From: Pseudomonadota bacterium
GTDB lineage: Bacteria; Pseudomonadota; Alphaproteobacteria; Rhizobiales; Hyphomicrobiaceae
DNA: 16,778 nucleotides
Direction of reading: 5' to 3'
NCBI GenBank assembly: GCA_023412805.1
Contig: JAEZRM010000071.1
Coordinates: forward strand, 1 to 16,778
Shown here: piece after piece, positions 7,252-13,491 of the stretch
Numbering within the stretch: position 1 is the stretch's first letter
Layout of the letters: every line of letters starts with the position of its first letter
Program-made: the position numbers and the translations under genes
The notes under the pieces: generated by a model
What the model was told of the DNA's origin: nothing
Database searches by the model: none
The model's input: the letters and a program-made list of their open reading frames with translations, nothing else

Positions 7252-8859
7252 TCAAGCCGCCGCCTTTGCGTCCTCGCGGATCATGGCGGCGCCCTTCTCG
7301 GCGATCATGATGGTCGGCGCGTTCGTATTGCCGGTCGTGACGATCGGCATGATCGAGGCGTCGATCACGCGGAGACCATTGAGCCCACGCACGCGCAGCC
7401 GCGAGTCGACGACGGCTTGCGGATCCTCTCCCATGCGGCAGGTGCCGACCGGGTGATACAGCGTACCGCCGATCCTGCGTGCGAAGGCGGCGTAGTCGCT
7501 GTCCGTGACCACATCCTTTCCAGGCACAGTCTCACTGACGACGTACGGCGCGAAGGACGGCGCGGCGAATATACGTCGCGCGTGTTTGAGCCCTGCGATC
7601 GAAACGGCGAGATCGTTCTCGACCGCAAGATAGTTGGCCCGGATCGCCGGACGCGCGAGCGGATCGGGCGAGGTCGCCATGATCGTGCCCCGGCTTTCGG
7701 GCCGCGCTATCGACACGGCGATCGTCATGCCGGGCTGCTTCTCGAGCGTCCCGAACTTCTGCTCGTCATAGCTCGCGGGAGAGAAGAGTAGTTGTATGTC
7801 CGGGCTCGCCAGACCATCCCGGCTCCTGCAGAAGACCTGCGCACTCGACACGCCGAACGTAAGCGCCCCACGCCCCGTCGTCATCCAGCGCACCACTTCG
7901 CGCGCAAGCGGAATGCCGCGTGAGAGCTGATTGATGGAAACGGCATCACGCACGCGGGCTGAAGTACGCACCGCATAGTGATCCGAGAGATTGGCGCCGA
8001 CGCCCGGCAAATCATGACGCACTTCAACGCCGATCGATTGCAGGTGTACTGCGGGACCGATGCCGGAGACCTGAAGCAGATGTGGCGAATTGATCGTGCC
8101 GCCGGAGACGATGACCTCGCGGCGCGCGCGCACGGTGCGATCGGTGCTACCCTGGCGAAAGGTCACGCCCGTGCAGCGGCGGCCGTCGAGGATGAGGCCT
8201 GTCGCCTGTGCATTGGTCTCGATCGTCAGATTGGTGCGCCGGCGCGCCTCGGCGAGGAAAGTCTGCGCCGTCGAGCCGCGAAAGCGGCCATTGCGTGACA
8301 TCTGCGAATACCCGACACCCTCCATCTGGGCGCCGCTCAAATCGGGCGTGTAAGGAAAACCTGCTTCCTGCGCGGCTTTCACGAAGAGATGTGTGAGCGG
8401 CAGGATCGTGCGGTAGTCCTCAATGAGCAGCGGTCCGCTCTTGCCGCGATGTGCGCCGTCACCCGGCGCGTAACGCTCGATGCTCTTGAAGTACGGCAGC
8501 ACATCCTCGTAGGACCAGCCGCGACATCCCGACTGCGCCCAGCCGTCGAAGTCGGCGGTATTGCCGCGCACGAACAGCATACCGTTGATGGAGCTGGAGC
8601 CGCCGAGCACGCGCCCGCGCGGCCAGTGAATGGAGCGATTGCCCGTCGCCGCCTCCGGCTCGCTCTTGTACATCCAGTTGACGCGCGGATTGTAGAGAAG
8701 CTTCAGCACGCCGGCGGGAATGTGAATCATCGGGTGCCAGTCGCGCGGGCCGGCTTCGAGCAGTACGACTTTCGAGCCGTCGGCGCTCAGGCGATTGGCC
8801 AGCACACAGCCCGCAGAGCCGGCGCCGACGATGACATAGTCGGCCTCGTTGTCGCTCAT
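7252..8859 (-). CDS. GMC-family FAD-dependent oxidoreductase (choline dehydrogenase-like)
   Basis: A 535-residue flavoprotein that would oxidise an alcohol to an aldehyde or ketone. It has the FAD-binding GAGSAG (12-17) with Glu35 for the ribose, GMC signature 1 (RGRVLGGSSSINGMLFVRG, 81-99), signature 2 (GGTINSPHLLQVSGIGP, 253-269), catalytic His469 (LYHPVGTCRMG) and Asn513 (GNTNAPTIMIAEKGA). The start is ATG at 8859 (MSDNEADYVIVGAG) after GAGAGGAA; the open frame runs on to 9153, but that part is antisense to a DUF1127 gene. It resembles choline and polyethylene-glycol or alcohol dehydrogenases; no betaine genes are nearby, so choline is not implied. No signal peptide is seen. It ends directly beside repeat copy 2. 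Confidence 0.92.
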   Translation of the reverse strand: MSDNEADYVIVGAGSAGCVLANRLSADGSKVVLLEAGPRDWHPMIHIPAGVLKLLYNPRVNWMYKSEPEAATGNRSIHWPRGRVLGGSSSINGMLFVRGNTADFDGWAQSGCRGWSYEDVLPYFKSIERYAPGDGAHRGKSGPLLIEDYRTILPLTHLFVKAAQEAGFPYTPDLSGAQMEGVGYSQMSRNGRFRGSTAQTFLAEARRRTNLTIETNAQATGLILDGRRCTGVTFRQGSTDRTVRARREVIVSGGTINSPHLLQVSGIGPAVHLQSIGVEVRHDLPGVGANLSDHYAVRTSARVRDAVSINQLSRGIPLAREVVRWMTTGRGALTFGVSSAQVFCRSRDGLASPDIQLLFSPASYDEQKFGTLEKQPGMTIAVSIARPESRGTIMATSPDPLARPAIRANYLAVENDLAVSIAGLKHARRIFAAPSFAPYVVSETVPGKDVVTDSDYAAFARRIGGTLYHPVGTCRMGEDPQAVVDSRLRVRGLNGLRVIDASIMPIVTTGNTNAPTIMIAEKGAAMIREDAKAAA

Positions 8860-8897
8860 GGCCGCTTCCTCTCCGCAAAGATGGTTTTGTTGCGCGG

Positions 8898-8925
8898 AGA
8901 ATAGAGCGGCCGTTTGGCCGGGCAA
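8898..8925 (-). promoter_or_regulatory. Candidate promoter of the GMC oxidoreductase
   Basis: On the minus strand TTGCCC (8920-8925), 16 bases, then TATTCT (8898-8903). The spacer contains the perfect inverted repeat CGGCC-GTTT-GGCCG (8907-8920), so a regulator could bind inside the promoter. The leader to the ATG would be about 30 bases. Confidence 0.45.
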
Positions 8926-8992
8926 AGGCGTCTGTTGGCGCGGGCGCCATGCATCGCCACATGGGCACGCGATGGCTCGCGGCTTTGGAAGC

Positions 8993-9211
8993 TTAGCCGA
9001 CGAGAAGCGTGGGGCGCTCGCCATTGCGGAGCTTGTGCACGCGCCAAATATCGTCACCCGATGCGCCGATGTCGCGGAGCATGAAGTCGTCGAGCTCACG
9101 CAGCACGTGAAGGCGACCTTCGATGAACCGACGCACCATCGCGAGCGCACCAACGCCTGGGGCTACGGCAGCCCTCTCCGGTACTTCGGTTGAATATGCG
9201 GGGTCAGGCAT
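8993..9211 (-). CDS. DUF1127 domain small protein
   Basis: A 72-residue protein with a disordered, Pro/Ala-rich first 23 residues and a DUF1127 domain at about 26-60 (VRRFIEGRLHVLRELDDFMLRDIGASGDDIWRV), including the diagnostic L-x-x-L-D-D-x-x-L-R-D-I-G pattern. Proteins of this family in alphaproteobacteria are short, basic, often stress-induced, and at least one is reported to bind RNA; the role here is unknown. ATG at 9211 (MPDPAY) or 9217 (MIMPDP) may be used; the ribosome-binding sequence (AAAGAAA) is weak and does not decide. It is downstream of a second gene of the same type, with a probable terminator between. Confidence 0.85.
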   Translation of the reverse strand: MPDPAYSTEVPERAAVAPGVGALAMVRRFIEGRLHVLRELDDFMLRDIGASGDDIWRVHKLRNGERPTLLVG

Positions 9212-9262
9212 GATCATTTTCTTTGAAAAGGTCGATGCGTGTATCGAACGTCAAAATCAGAA

Positions 9263-9292
9263 GCGGCCGGCGCCCCCCAGGGTACCGGCCGC
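9263..9292 (-). terminator. Probable intrinsic terminator of the upstream DUF1127-type gene
   Basis: GCGGCCGG (9263-9270) and CCGGCCGC (9285-9292) form an 8-bp GC stem with a 14-base loop. On the minus strand it is followed by TTCTGATTTTGA, a T-rich run. It sits 26 bases past the stop of the gene at 9318-9566, so that gene and the next are probably separate or only partly co-transcribed. Confidence 0.55.
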
Positions 9293-9317
9293 AGAAAGCG
9301 TTAACCCGAGACTGAAT

Positions 9318-9566
9318 TCAGCTCCAGTAGACAGCCTGGGCGTAGTGCTTCTCACGAAGCTGATCGATCGCCTCGCCGCCGAACCCCAGATCGCGAAGGC
9401 GATCGTCGCTCATGCGGGCCAGGTAGGGCTGAATTTCGCGCTCGGCGCGGGCCATGCGGGCTTCGATGATCCGATCCAAGAAGCGGCCGAAGAAGCCCTT
9501 CTCAGTGGTTGCCTCGGTGCGGCTGGTGTCGGCAGTAAAGCCAACGGGTGTGGTGGTCGTGGCCAT
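9318..9566 (-). CDS. DUF1127-like small protein
   Basis: An 82-residue protein. A Thr-rich, probably flexible N-terminus (1-22) leads into FFGRFLDRIIEARMARAEREIQPYLARMSDDRLRDLGFGGEAIDQLREKHY (about 25-75); the L-x-x-M-S-D-D-R-L-R-D-L-G part is the DUF1127 pattern, ending in YAQAVYW. ATG at 9566 (MATTTT) is chosen; an upstream in-frame ATG at 9578 would add MRAI. The sequence AAGAGATGAGAG lies ahead. The long leader contains CCCGA-AGAA-TCGGG (9589-9602), a perfect hairpin about 23 bases upstream of the start that could affect translation. It shares upstream motifs with the 68-residue gene and is divergent from the aminopeptidase. Confidence 0.82.
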   Translation of the reverse strand: MATTTTPVGFTADTSRTEATTEKGFFGRFLDRIIEARMARAEREIQPYLARMSDDRLRDLGFGGEAIDQLREKHYAQAVYWS

Positions 9567-9697
9567 GATCGCTCTCATCTCTTAGTGTCCCGAAGAATCG
9601 GGTGTGCTCATTTGTTTCCGCCGTGCCGATCCTCTCTTCGGAGTGTCTTTGTGCACTGCGATAGGGTGAACATAGTGAGTCTTTCGCAGGTGCAGTA

Positions 9698-9711
9698 GCT
9701 CTGGCATACCA
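9698..9711. promoter_or_regulatory. Shared motif GCTCTGGCATACCA, second copy
   Basis: Twelve of fourteen bases match GCTCTGGTATGCCA at 6162-6175, in the same orientation relative to a minus-strand small-protein gene. I cannot place a convincing -10/-35 pair for the 9318-9566 gene around it, unlike the first copy. Confidence 0.45.
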
Positions 9712-9715
9712 AAGC

Positions 9716-9737
9716 AGCCATGCAAATATGCATGGCT
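9716..9737. promoter_or_regulatory. Palindrome AGCCATGCA-AATA-TGCATGGCT, candidate operator
   Basis: A perfect 9-bp inverted repeat with a 4-base spacer, 4 bases from the shared motif. Its core ATGCA-N4-TGCAT is the one seen at 6225-6238. For plus-strand transcription a TACAAT box (9751-9756) would place a poor -35 inside the right arm, so the palindrome may also control the aminopeptidase. Another AT-rich run (TTATATAT, about 9760) follows. Confidence 0.5.
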
Positions 9738-9841
9738 TTTAAGAAAGTGTTACAATGGGTTATATATCACACGGGTAATGATGCGACGCACAATGCAACG
9801 ACACTTTGCACGCAACTCGGGCGGCAGCCAGTAAGGTGATC

Positions 9842-11659
9842 ATGTTCCAGGATTTTTCGTCATCTGCAGATCCCACGCTCGGGGCGGATCGCGTCGCACG
9901 TCTCCGTGCGAGGCTCGATCGCCTCGGTGTCGATGCCGTGCTCGTCCCGCGCTCCGACGAGCACATGGGAGAGTATGTGCCCCCTTCCGCCGAGCGCCTT
10001 GCGTGGCTGACCGGCTTCACAGGCTCTGCAGGTCTCGCCGCCATCGGGACCAAGAAGGCTGCCCTGTTCGTAGACGGCCGCTATACCCTGCAGGCCGCCG
10101 ATCAGGTGGATACGGGCATCTTCGAGATCGTGCAGATCCCCGAGACCGAGCCACGGCAGTGGCTGACGGCACAGTTTCCCAAAGGCACACGCATCGGCTT
10201 CGATCCGCGCCTGCACACCCGCGCGGCCATTGCCCGCTTCGAGGAAGGCCTCACCAAGGCTGGCCTCGAGCTCAAGCCCCTCCCGCGCAATCCCGTGGAT
10301 CTCATCTGGGGTGCGGAGCGCCCTGCTCCCCCGAACGGGCCACTGTCGATCCAACCGCTGGAATGGGCGGGCGTCACCGCCGCCGACAAGATCAAGGCCC
10401 TGCAGAAGCAGCTCCGCGAAGCCGGCGAGGATGCCGTCGTCCTCACGCTCCCGGATTCCATAGCGTGGCTCTTCAATGTTCGCGGCTCGGATGTGAGCCA
10501 TAATCCGACGCCGATCGCCTTCGCAATCGTCCCGGTCAGCGGCAAGTCAGAACTGTTTATTGAGAAGAGCAAAGTCGGCCCCGAAGTGAGGAAGCATCTC
10601 GGCGCCGTCGCGCACATTCGGGCGCCGGATACGCTCGCCGAGCGGCTCGGCACGCTGAGGGCGGAAAAGAAGCGAGTCCGTCTCGATACGACGACCGCCA
10701 ACATGTGGATCTGGCAGCGCCTTGGCGGCGCGCGCAGCAACATCAGCGACGCCACCGATCCGTGCATTCTTCCCAAGGCGCGCAAGAACGAGGCTGAAAT
10801 CCGCGGCACGCGCACCGCTCACGAACGCGACGGCATTGCCGTCACGCGTTTCCTCGCATGGCTCGATCGCGAAGCGCCCCATGGCGCCGTCGATGAGATC
10901 ACAGCCGTGCGCACGCTCGAAGCCAAGCGCGCGGAAACGCAGGCGCTGAAAGAGATCAGCTTCGACACGATCTCCGGCTCGGGGCCGAATGGCGCGATCG
11001 TGCACTACCGTGTGACCGAGGCAACCAACCGCAAGCTGCGCACGGGCGAGCTTTTCCTCGTCGATTCCGGAGGCCAGTACATCGACGGCACCACCGACAT
11101 CACGCGCACGGTCGCTATCGGCGCGCCGACGGCCGAGATGCGCGACCGCTTCACCCGCGTTCTCAAAGGCATGATCGCGATCTCGGAGTTGCGCTTTCCC
11201 GCGGGCACGACCGGCGCTCACATCGACGTGCTGGCGCGTCACGCACTATGGCAGGCAGGCTTCGATTTCGACCACGGCACAGGTCACGGTGTCGGCAGCT
11301 ATCTTTCCGTGCACGAAGGTCCGCAGTCGATCTCGAAGCGCGGACATGTCGTGCTCGATCCCGGCATGATCGTCTCCAATGAGCCCGGCTACTACAAGAC
11401 CGGCGCCTATGGCATCCGCATCGAGAACCTGTTGCTCGTCGGGGGCGCCGCGCCCATTCCTGGTGGCGACCGCCCCATGCTCGGCTTCGAGACGCTGACA
11501 CTGGTGCCGATCGATCGTAGACTTGTCGAACCCAAACTGCTCAGCAACGGCGAGCGCCAATGGTTCAATGCCTACCATGAACGCGTCTCCACCATGGTAG
11601 GCCCGCATCTCAATGAGGACGATCGGGCCTGGCTGAAAAAGGCAACAGCCCCGATCTGA
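9842..11659 (+). CDS. Xaa-Pro aminopeptidase (M24B, aminopeptidase P family)
   Basis: A 605-residue cytosolic metallopeptidase that removes an N-terminal residue preceding proline. It has the long three-domain layout of eukaryote-like aminopeptidase P: two creatinase-type N-terminal domains (about 15-150 and 175-310) and a pita-bread catalytic domain (about 315-555). The five metal ligands are present: Asp408 (LVDSGGQY), Asp419 (GTTDITRT), His482 (HGTGHGVG), Glu514 (SNEPGYY) and Glu528 (RIENL). It is clearly longer than the E. coli PepP of about 440 residues. The ATG at 9842 is preceded by TAAGGTG; the open frame could extend to 9806 but without a better site. It stands alone and is divergent from the DUF1127 genes across the palindrome region. 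Confidence 0.92.
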   Translation: MFQDFSSSADPTLGADRVARLRARLDRLGVDAVLVPRSDEHMGEYVPPSAERLAWLTGFTGSAGLAAIGTKKAALFVDGRYTLQAADQVDTGIFEIVQIPETEPRQWLTAQFPKGTRIGFDPRLHTRAAIARFEEGLTKAGLELKPLPRNPVDLIWGAERPAPPNGPLSIQPLEWAGVTAADKIKALQKQLREAGEDAVVLTLPDSIAWLFNVRGSDVSHNPTPIAFAIVPVSGKSELFIEKSKVGPEVRKHLGAVAHIRAPDTLAERLGTLRAEKKRVRLDTTTANMWIWQRLGGARSNISDATDPCILPKARKNEAEIRGTRTAHERDGIAVTRFLAWLDREAPHGAVDEITAVRTLEAKRAETQALKEISFDTISGSGPNGAIVHYRVTEATNRKLRTGELFLVDSGGQYIDGTTDITRTVAIGAPTAEMRDRFTRVLKGMIAISELRFPAGTTGAHIDVLARHALWQAGFDFDHGTGHGVGSYLSVHEGPQSISKRGHVVLDPGMIVSNEPGYYKTGAYGIRIENLLLVGGAAPIPGGDRPMLGFETLTLVPIDRRLVEPKLLSNGERQWFNAYHERVSTMVGPHLNEDDRAWLKKATAPI

Positions 11660-11792
11660 GGGACCTGTAAGAGGGGAGGCGGAGCGCCGCCGGTAGACAA
11701 GATCACGCGCGATCACATTGCACTTGGCAAATTGTCACTCGCCCCAACGAGCCCTTCTGCGCGTAGCGAACACCCACTAATATGCGCACCCC
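11660..11792. other. Intergenic region between the aminopeptidase and the TerB-DnaJ gene
   Basis: It holds a short hairpin GGCGG-AGCG-CCGCC (11678-11691) past the aminopeptidase stop, without a T-run, and the probable promoter of the next gene at its right end. No gene is seen. Confidence 0.4.
11778..11783 (+). promoter_or_regulatory. Candidate -10 box for a near-leaderless transcript
   Basis: TAATAT ends only 9 bases before the ATG at 11793, so transcription would start about 0-3 bases before the start codon. No ribosome-binding sequence precedes that ATG, which fits. The -35 region 17 bases upstream (TTCTGC) is weak. Confidence 0.4.
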
Positions 11793-12488
11793 ATGACCAT
11801 CTGGCAGCGATTCCCGAGCGTGACCGCGGGGCTGGCTAAGGCCGGCTCGCTCATTGCCTTTCTGCGCGGCCTGGCCGGCGGCGGCCAGCCGGCGGATCCA
11901 CGCGCCACGATTGCGTTCACCATCGGCCTCATCGCGCTGTCCGCCAAGATGGCCAAATCCGACGGCGTCGTGACGCGCGACGAAGTCGATGCCTTCTCGC
12001 GGCTCATGCACGTGCCGCAAGAGGAGACCGACCGCGTACGTCAGATCTTCGATCTCGCGAAGCAGGATGTGGCCGGCTTCGACGCCTATGCGCGCCAAAT
12101 CGCGGAGCTGCTGGACGGTGATCGGGCCATGCTGCTGCAGGTTCTCGAAGGGCTCTTCGTGGTCGCCGCCGCCGATGGCGTCCTGCATGAGCGCGAGGAG
12201 AACTATCTGCGCGCCGTCTCTGACATCCTCGGCATTGGCGACAGCGACTTCCGCTATGTGCGCGCCCTCTTCGTGCGCGACGCCGGCAATCCTTATGAGA
12301 TCCTGGGCCTCTCCCCTTCGGCCAGCGATGTCGACATCAAAGCGCGCCACCGCAAGCTGGTCATCCAGTATCACCCGGACAAGCTGTCCGGCCTCGGCGA
12401 AGGCACCGACCTCGTGTGCGCAGCGACGCGCAAGGTTGCGGCCATCAACGCCGCATTCGATACGCTCCGCAAGGAGCGCGGTTTCTGA
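11793..12488 (+). CDS. TerB-like and J-domain protein (DjlA-like co-chaperone)
   Basis: A 231-residue protein with a tellurite-resistance TerB-like helical domain at about 38-160, with two acidic repeats AKSDGVVTRDEVDAF (51-65 region) and AAADGVLHEREENYL (125-139 region), and a J-domain at about 167-231. The J-domain has YEILGLSPSAS and the His-Pro-Asp motif at 194-196 (YHPDK), so it should stimulate a DnaK-type Hsp70. E. coli DjlA has the same order but an N-terminal membrane helix; here residues 1-30 are only moderately hydrophobic. Its TGA overlaps the ATG of the amidase gene by one base (TGATG), so translation is coupled. Leaderless translation is suggested by the promoter position. Confidence 0.87.
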   Translation: MTIWQRFPSVTAGLAKAGSLIAFLRGLAGGGQPADPRATIAFTIGLIALSAKMAKSDGVVTRDEVDAFSRLMHVPQEETDRVRQIFDLAKQDVAGFDAYARQIAELLDGDRAMLLQVLEGLFVVAAADGVLHEREENYLRAVSDILGIGDSDFRYVRALFVRDAGNPYEILGLSPSASDVDIKARHRKLVIQYHPDKLSGLGEGTDLVCAATRKVAAINAAFDTLRKERGF

Positions 12489-13237
12489 TGGACCGCGCTT
12501 GCTCACCGCTGGTGCACGCACTCCATCCCTCGCCGAACTTCGAGCCGCGCCTCGGCAAGACGTGCGCCGACATGCTCATCCTGCACTACACCGGCATGAT
12601 GAGCGCCGCCCGCGCCATTGCCTGGCTTGCCGAGCCGATCTCGCGCGTGTCGTGTCACTATGTCGTCGATGAAGCCGGATGCATCACGCAGATGGTTCCG
12701 GAGAGTGAACGCGCCTGGCACGCGGGCGTCGGGAGCTGGGCCGGTGAGACGGATATCAACTCCGCCTCGATCGGTATCGAGATCCAGAATCCCGGCCACG
12801 ATCTCGGCTATCCCGAGTTCACAGAACCGCAGATGGCCGCTGTCATCGCGCTCTCGCAGGACATCATCGCGCGCAACGCGATACCTGCAACGCGCGTGCT
12901 TGCGCATTCGGATGTCTCTCCCGGGCGCAAGATCGATCCCGGCGAGAAGTTCGACTGGCCACGGCTTCATGCGGCCGGCGTCGGACATTGGGCTGCACCG
13001 GCGCCGCTCGATCCCGACGAGTTCGGTTATGGTGCTGGGGATTGCCATCCCCTGGTCAGCGCGACGACAGCGCTCCTCGCGCAATATGGCTACGGCATCA
13101 CGGCGGGCGATACGCTCGACGCGACGGGCACAAAGGTCGTGCGCTCCTTCCAGCTCCACTTCCGTCCCGAACGGCCGGATGGCCGCGTCGATCGTTCGAC
13201 GCTCGCGACGCTGGAAACGCTGCTGGCCACGGCCTAG
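12488..13237 (+). CDS. N-acetylmuramoyl-L-alanine amidase (AmpD/AmiD-type, Amidase_2)
   Basis: A 249-residue zinc amidase that cleaves the bond between MurNAc and the stem peptide in peptidoglycan or its recycling fragments. Zinc ligands by family pattern are His33 (LILHYTGM), His140 (VLAHSDVSPGRKIDPG) and Asp150, with Glu98 (IGIEIQN) and Lys148 as catalytic candidates. The C-terminal 60 or so residues (LLAQYGYGITAG...VVRSFQLHFRPERPDGRVDRST) look like a peptidoglycan-binding helical domain, as in AmiD-type enzymes and not in the short AmpD. No signal peptide or lipobox is seen at the chosen start, so a cytoplasmic recycling role is likelier. Start ATG 12488 overlaps the upstream stop; repeat copy 3 begins right after the TAG. 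Confidence 0.9.
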   Translation: MDRACSPLVHALHPSPNFEPRLGKTCADMLILHYTGMMSAARAIAWLAEPISRVSCHYVVDEAGCITQMVPESERAWHAGVGSWAGETDINSASIGIEIQNPGHDLGYPEFTEPQMAAVIALSQDIIARNAIPATRVLAHSDVSPGRKIDPGEKFDWPRLHAAGVGHWAAPAPLDPDEFGYGAGDCHPLVSATTALLAQYGYGITAGDTLDATGTKVVRSFQLHFRPERPDGRVDRSTLATLETLLATA

Positions 13238-13239
13238 CT

Positions 13240-13317
13240 CGCGCCTGCGGCGCGACGAGGGCCAGCCCTCGCGCTCCCGCAGGGAGGGACCCCCTCCCTG
13301 ACCCACCCGCCTTTATG
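13240..13317 (+). repeat. Dispersed three-hairpin repeat, copy 3a
   Basis: Hairpin A is CGCGCC-TGC-GGCGCG (13240-13254), B is CGAGGGC-CA-GCCCTCG (13256-13271), C is CAGGGAGGG-ACC-CCCTCCCTG (13280-13300), and the tail is ACCCACCCGC then CTTTATGAA. It starts 3 bases after the amidase stop and reads in the same direction, so the hairpins plus T-rich tail could end that transcript. The bases of B differ from copy 1 but pairing is kept. Confidence 0.75.
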
Positions 13318-13326
13318 AATTGGAGC

Positions 13327-13416
13327 GCGGGGCTAGGTAGAAAATCGATAAAAAAAAGGGGGTCCGGGGTCTCCCCGGACGGGCTTGGGCGGTAGCCCAA
13401 TCGCGCCTAGAGCGCG
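13327..13416 (-). repeat. Dispersed three-hairpin repeat, copy 3b (inverted to 3a)
   Basis: Read on the minus strand: hairpin A is CGCGC/GCGCG (13402-13416), B is TTGGGC-TACC-GCCCAA (13385-13400), C is GTCCGGGG-AGA-CCCCGGAC (13362-13380), and the tail has eight T residues, TTTTATCGATTTT, and ends CTAGCCCCGC (13327-13336), the same ending as copy 1. Copies 3a and 3b stand tail to tail and fill most of the gap before ettA. Confidence 0.75.
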
Positions 13417-13421
13417 ACGCG

Positions 13422-13450
13422 TTGCCCCTCCGCGCAGCATCGGCTAAAAG
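13422..13450 (+). promoter_or_regulatory. Candidate ettA promoter
   Basis: TTGCCC (13422-13427), 17 bases, TAAAAG (13445-13450), about 35 bases before the ettA start codon region and just outside repeat copy 3b. Box quality is moderate. Confidence 0.4.
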
Positions 13451-13491
13451 GCGCACCAACCCCGACATGCACGCCACGAGGATCGCCGCCG

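Noticed and set aside
8860..9153. 98-residue N-terminal extension of the GMC oxidoreductase
   Set aside because: It overlaps the DUF1127 gene in another frame, is Ser/Cys-rich and lies ahead of a typical FAD-binding start with its own ribosome-binding sequence.
13098..13400. Minus-strand frame with the peptide ETPDPLFFIDFL, similar to DTPGPPFFIDLL in the frame at 16579-16770
   Set aside because: The similarity is real but comes from repeat copies 3b and 4 being alike at DNA level; neither frame has a start signal or domain. It supports the repeat family and not a protein family.
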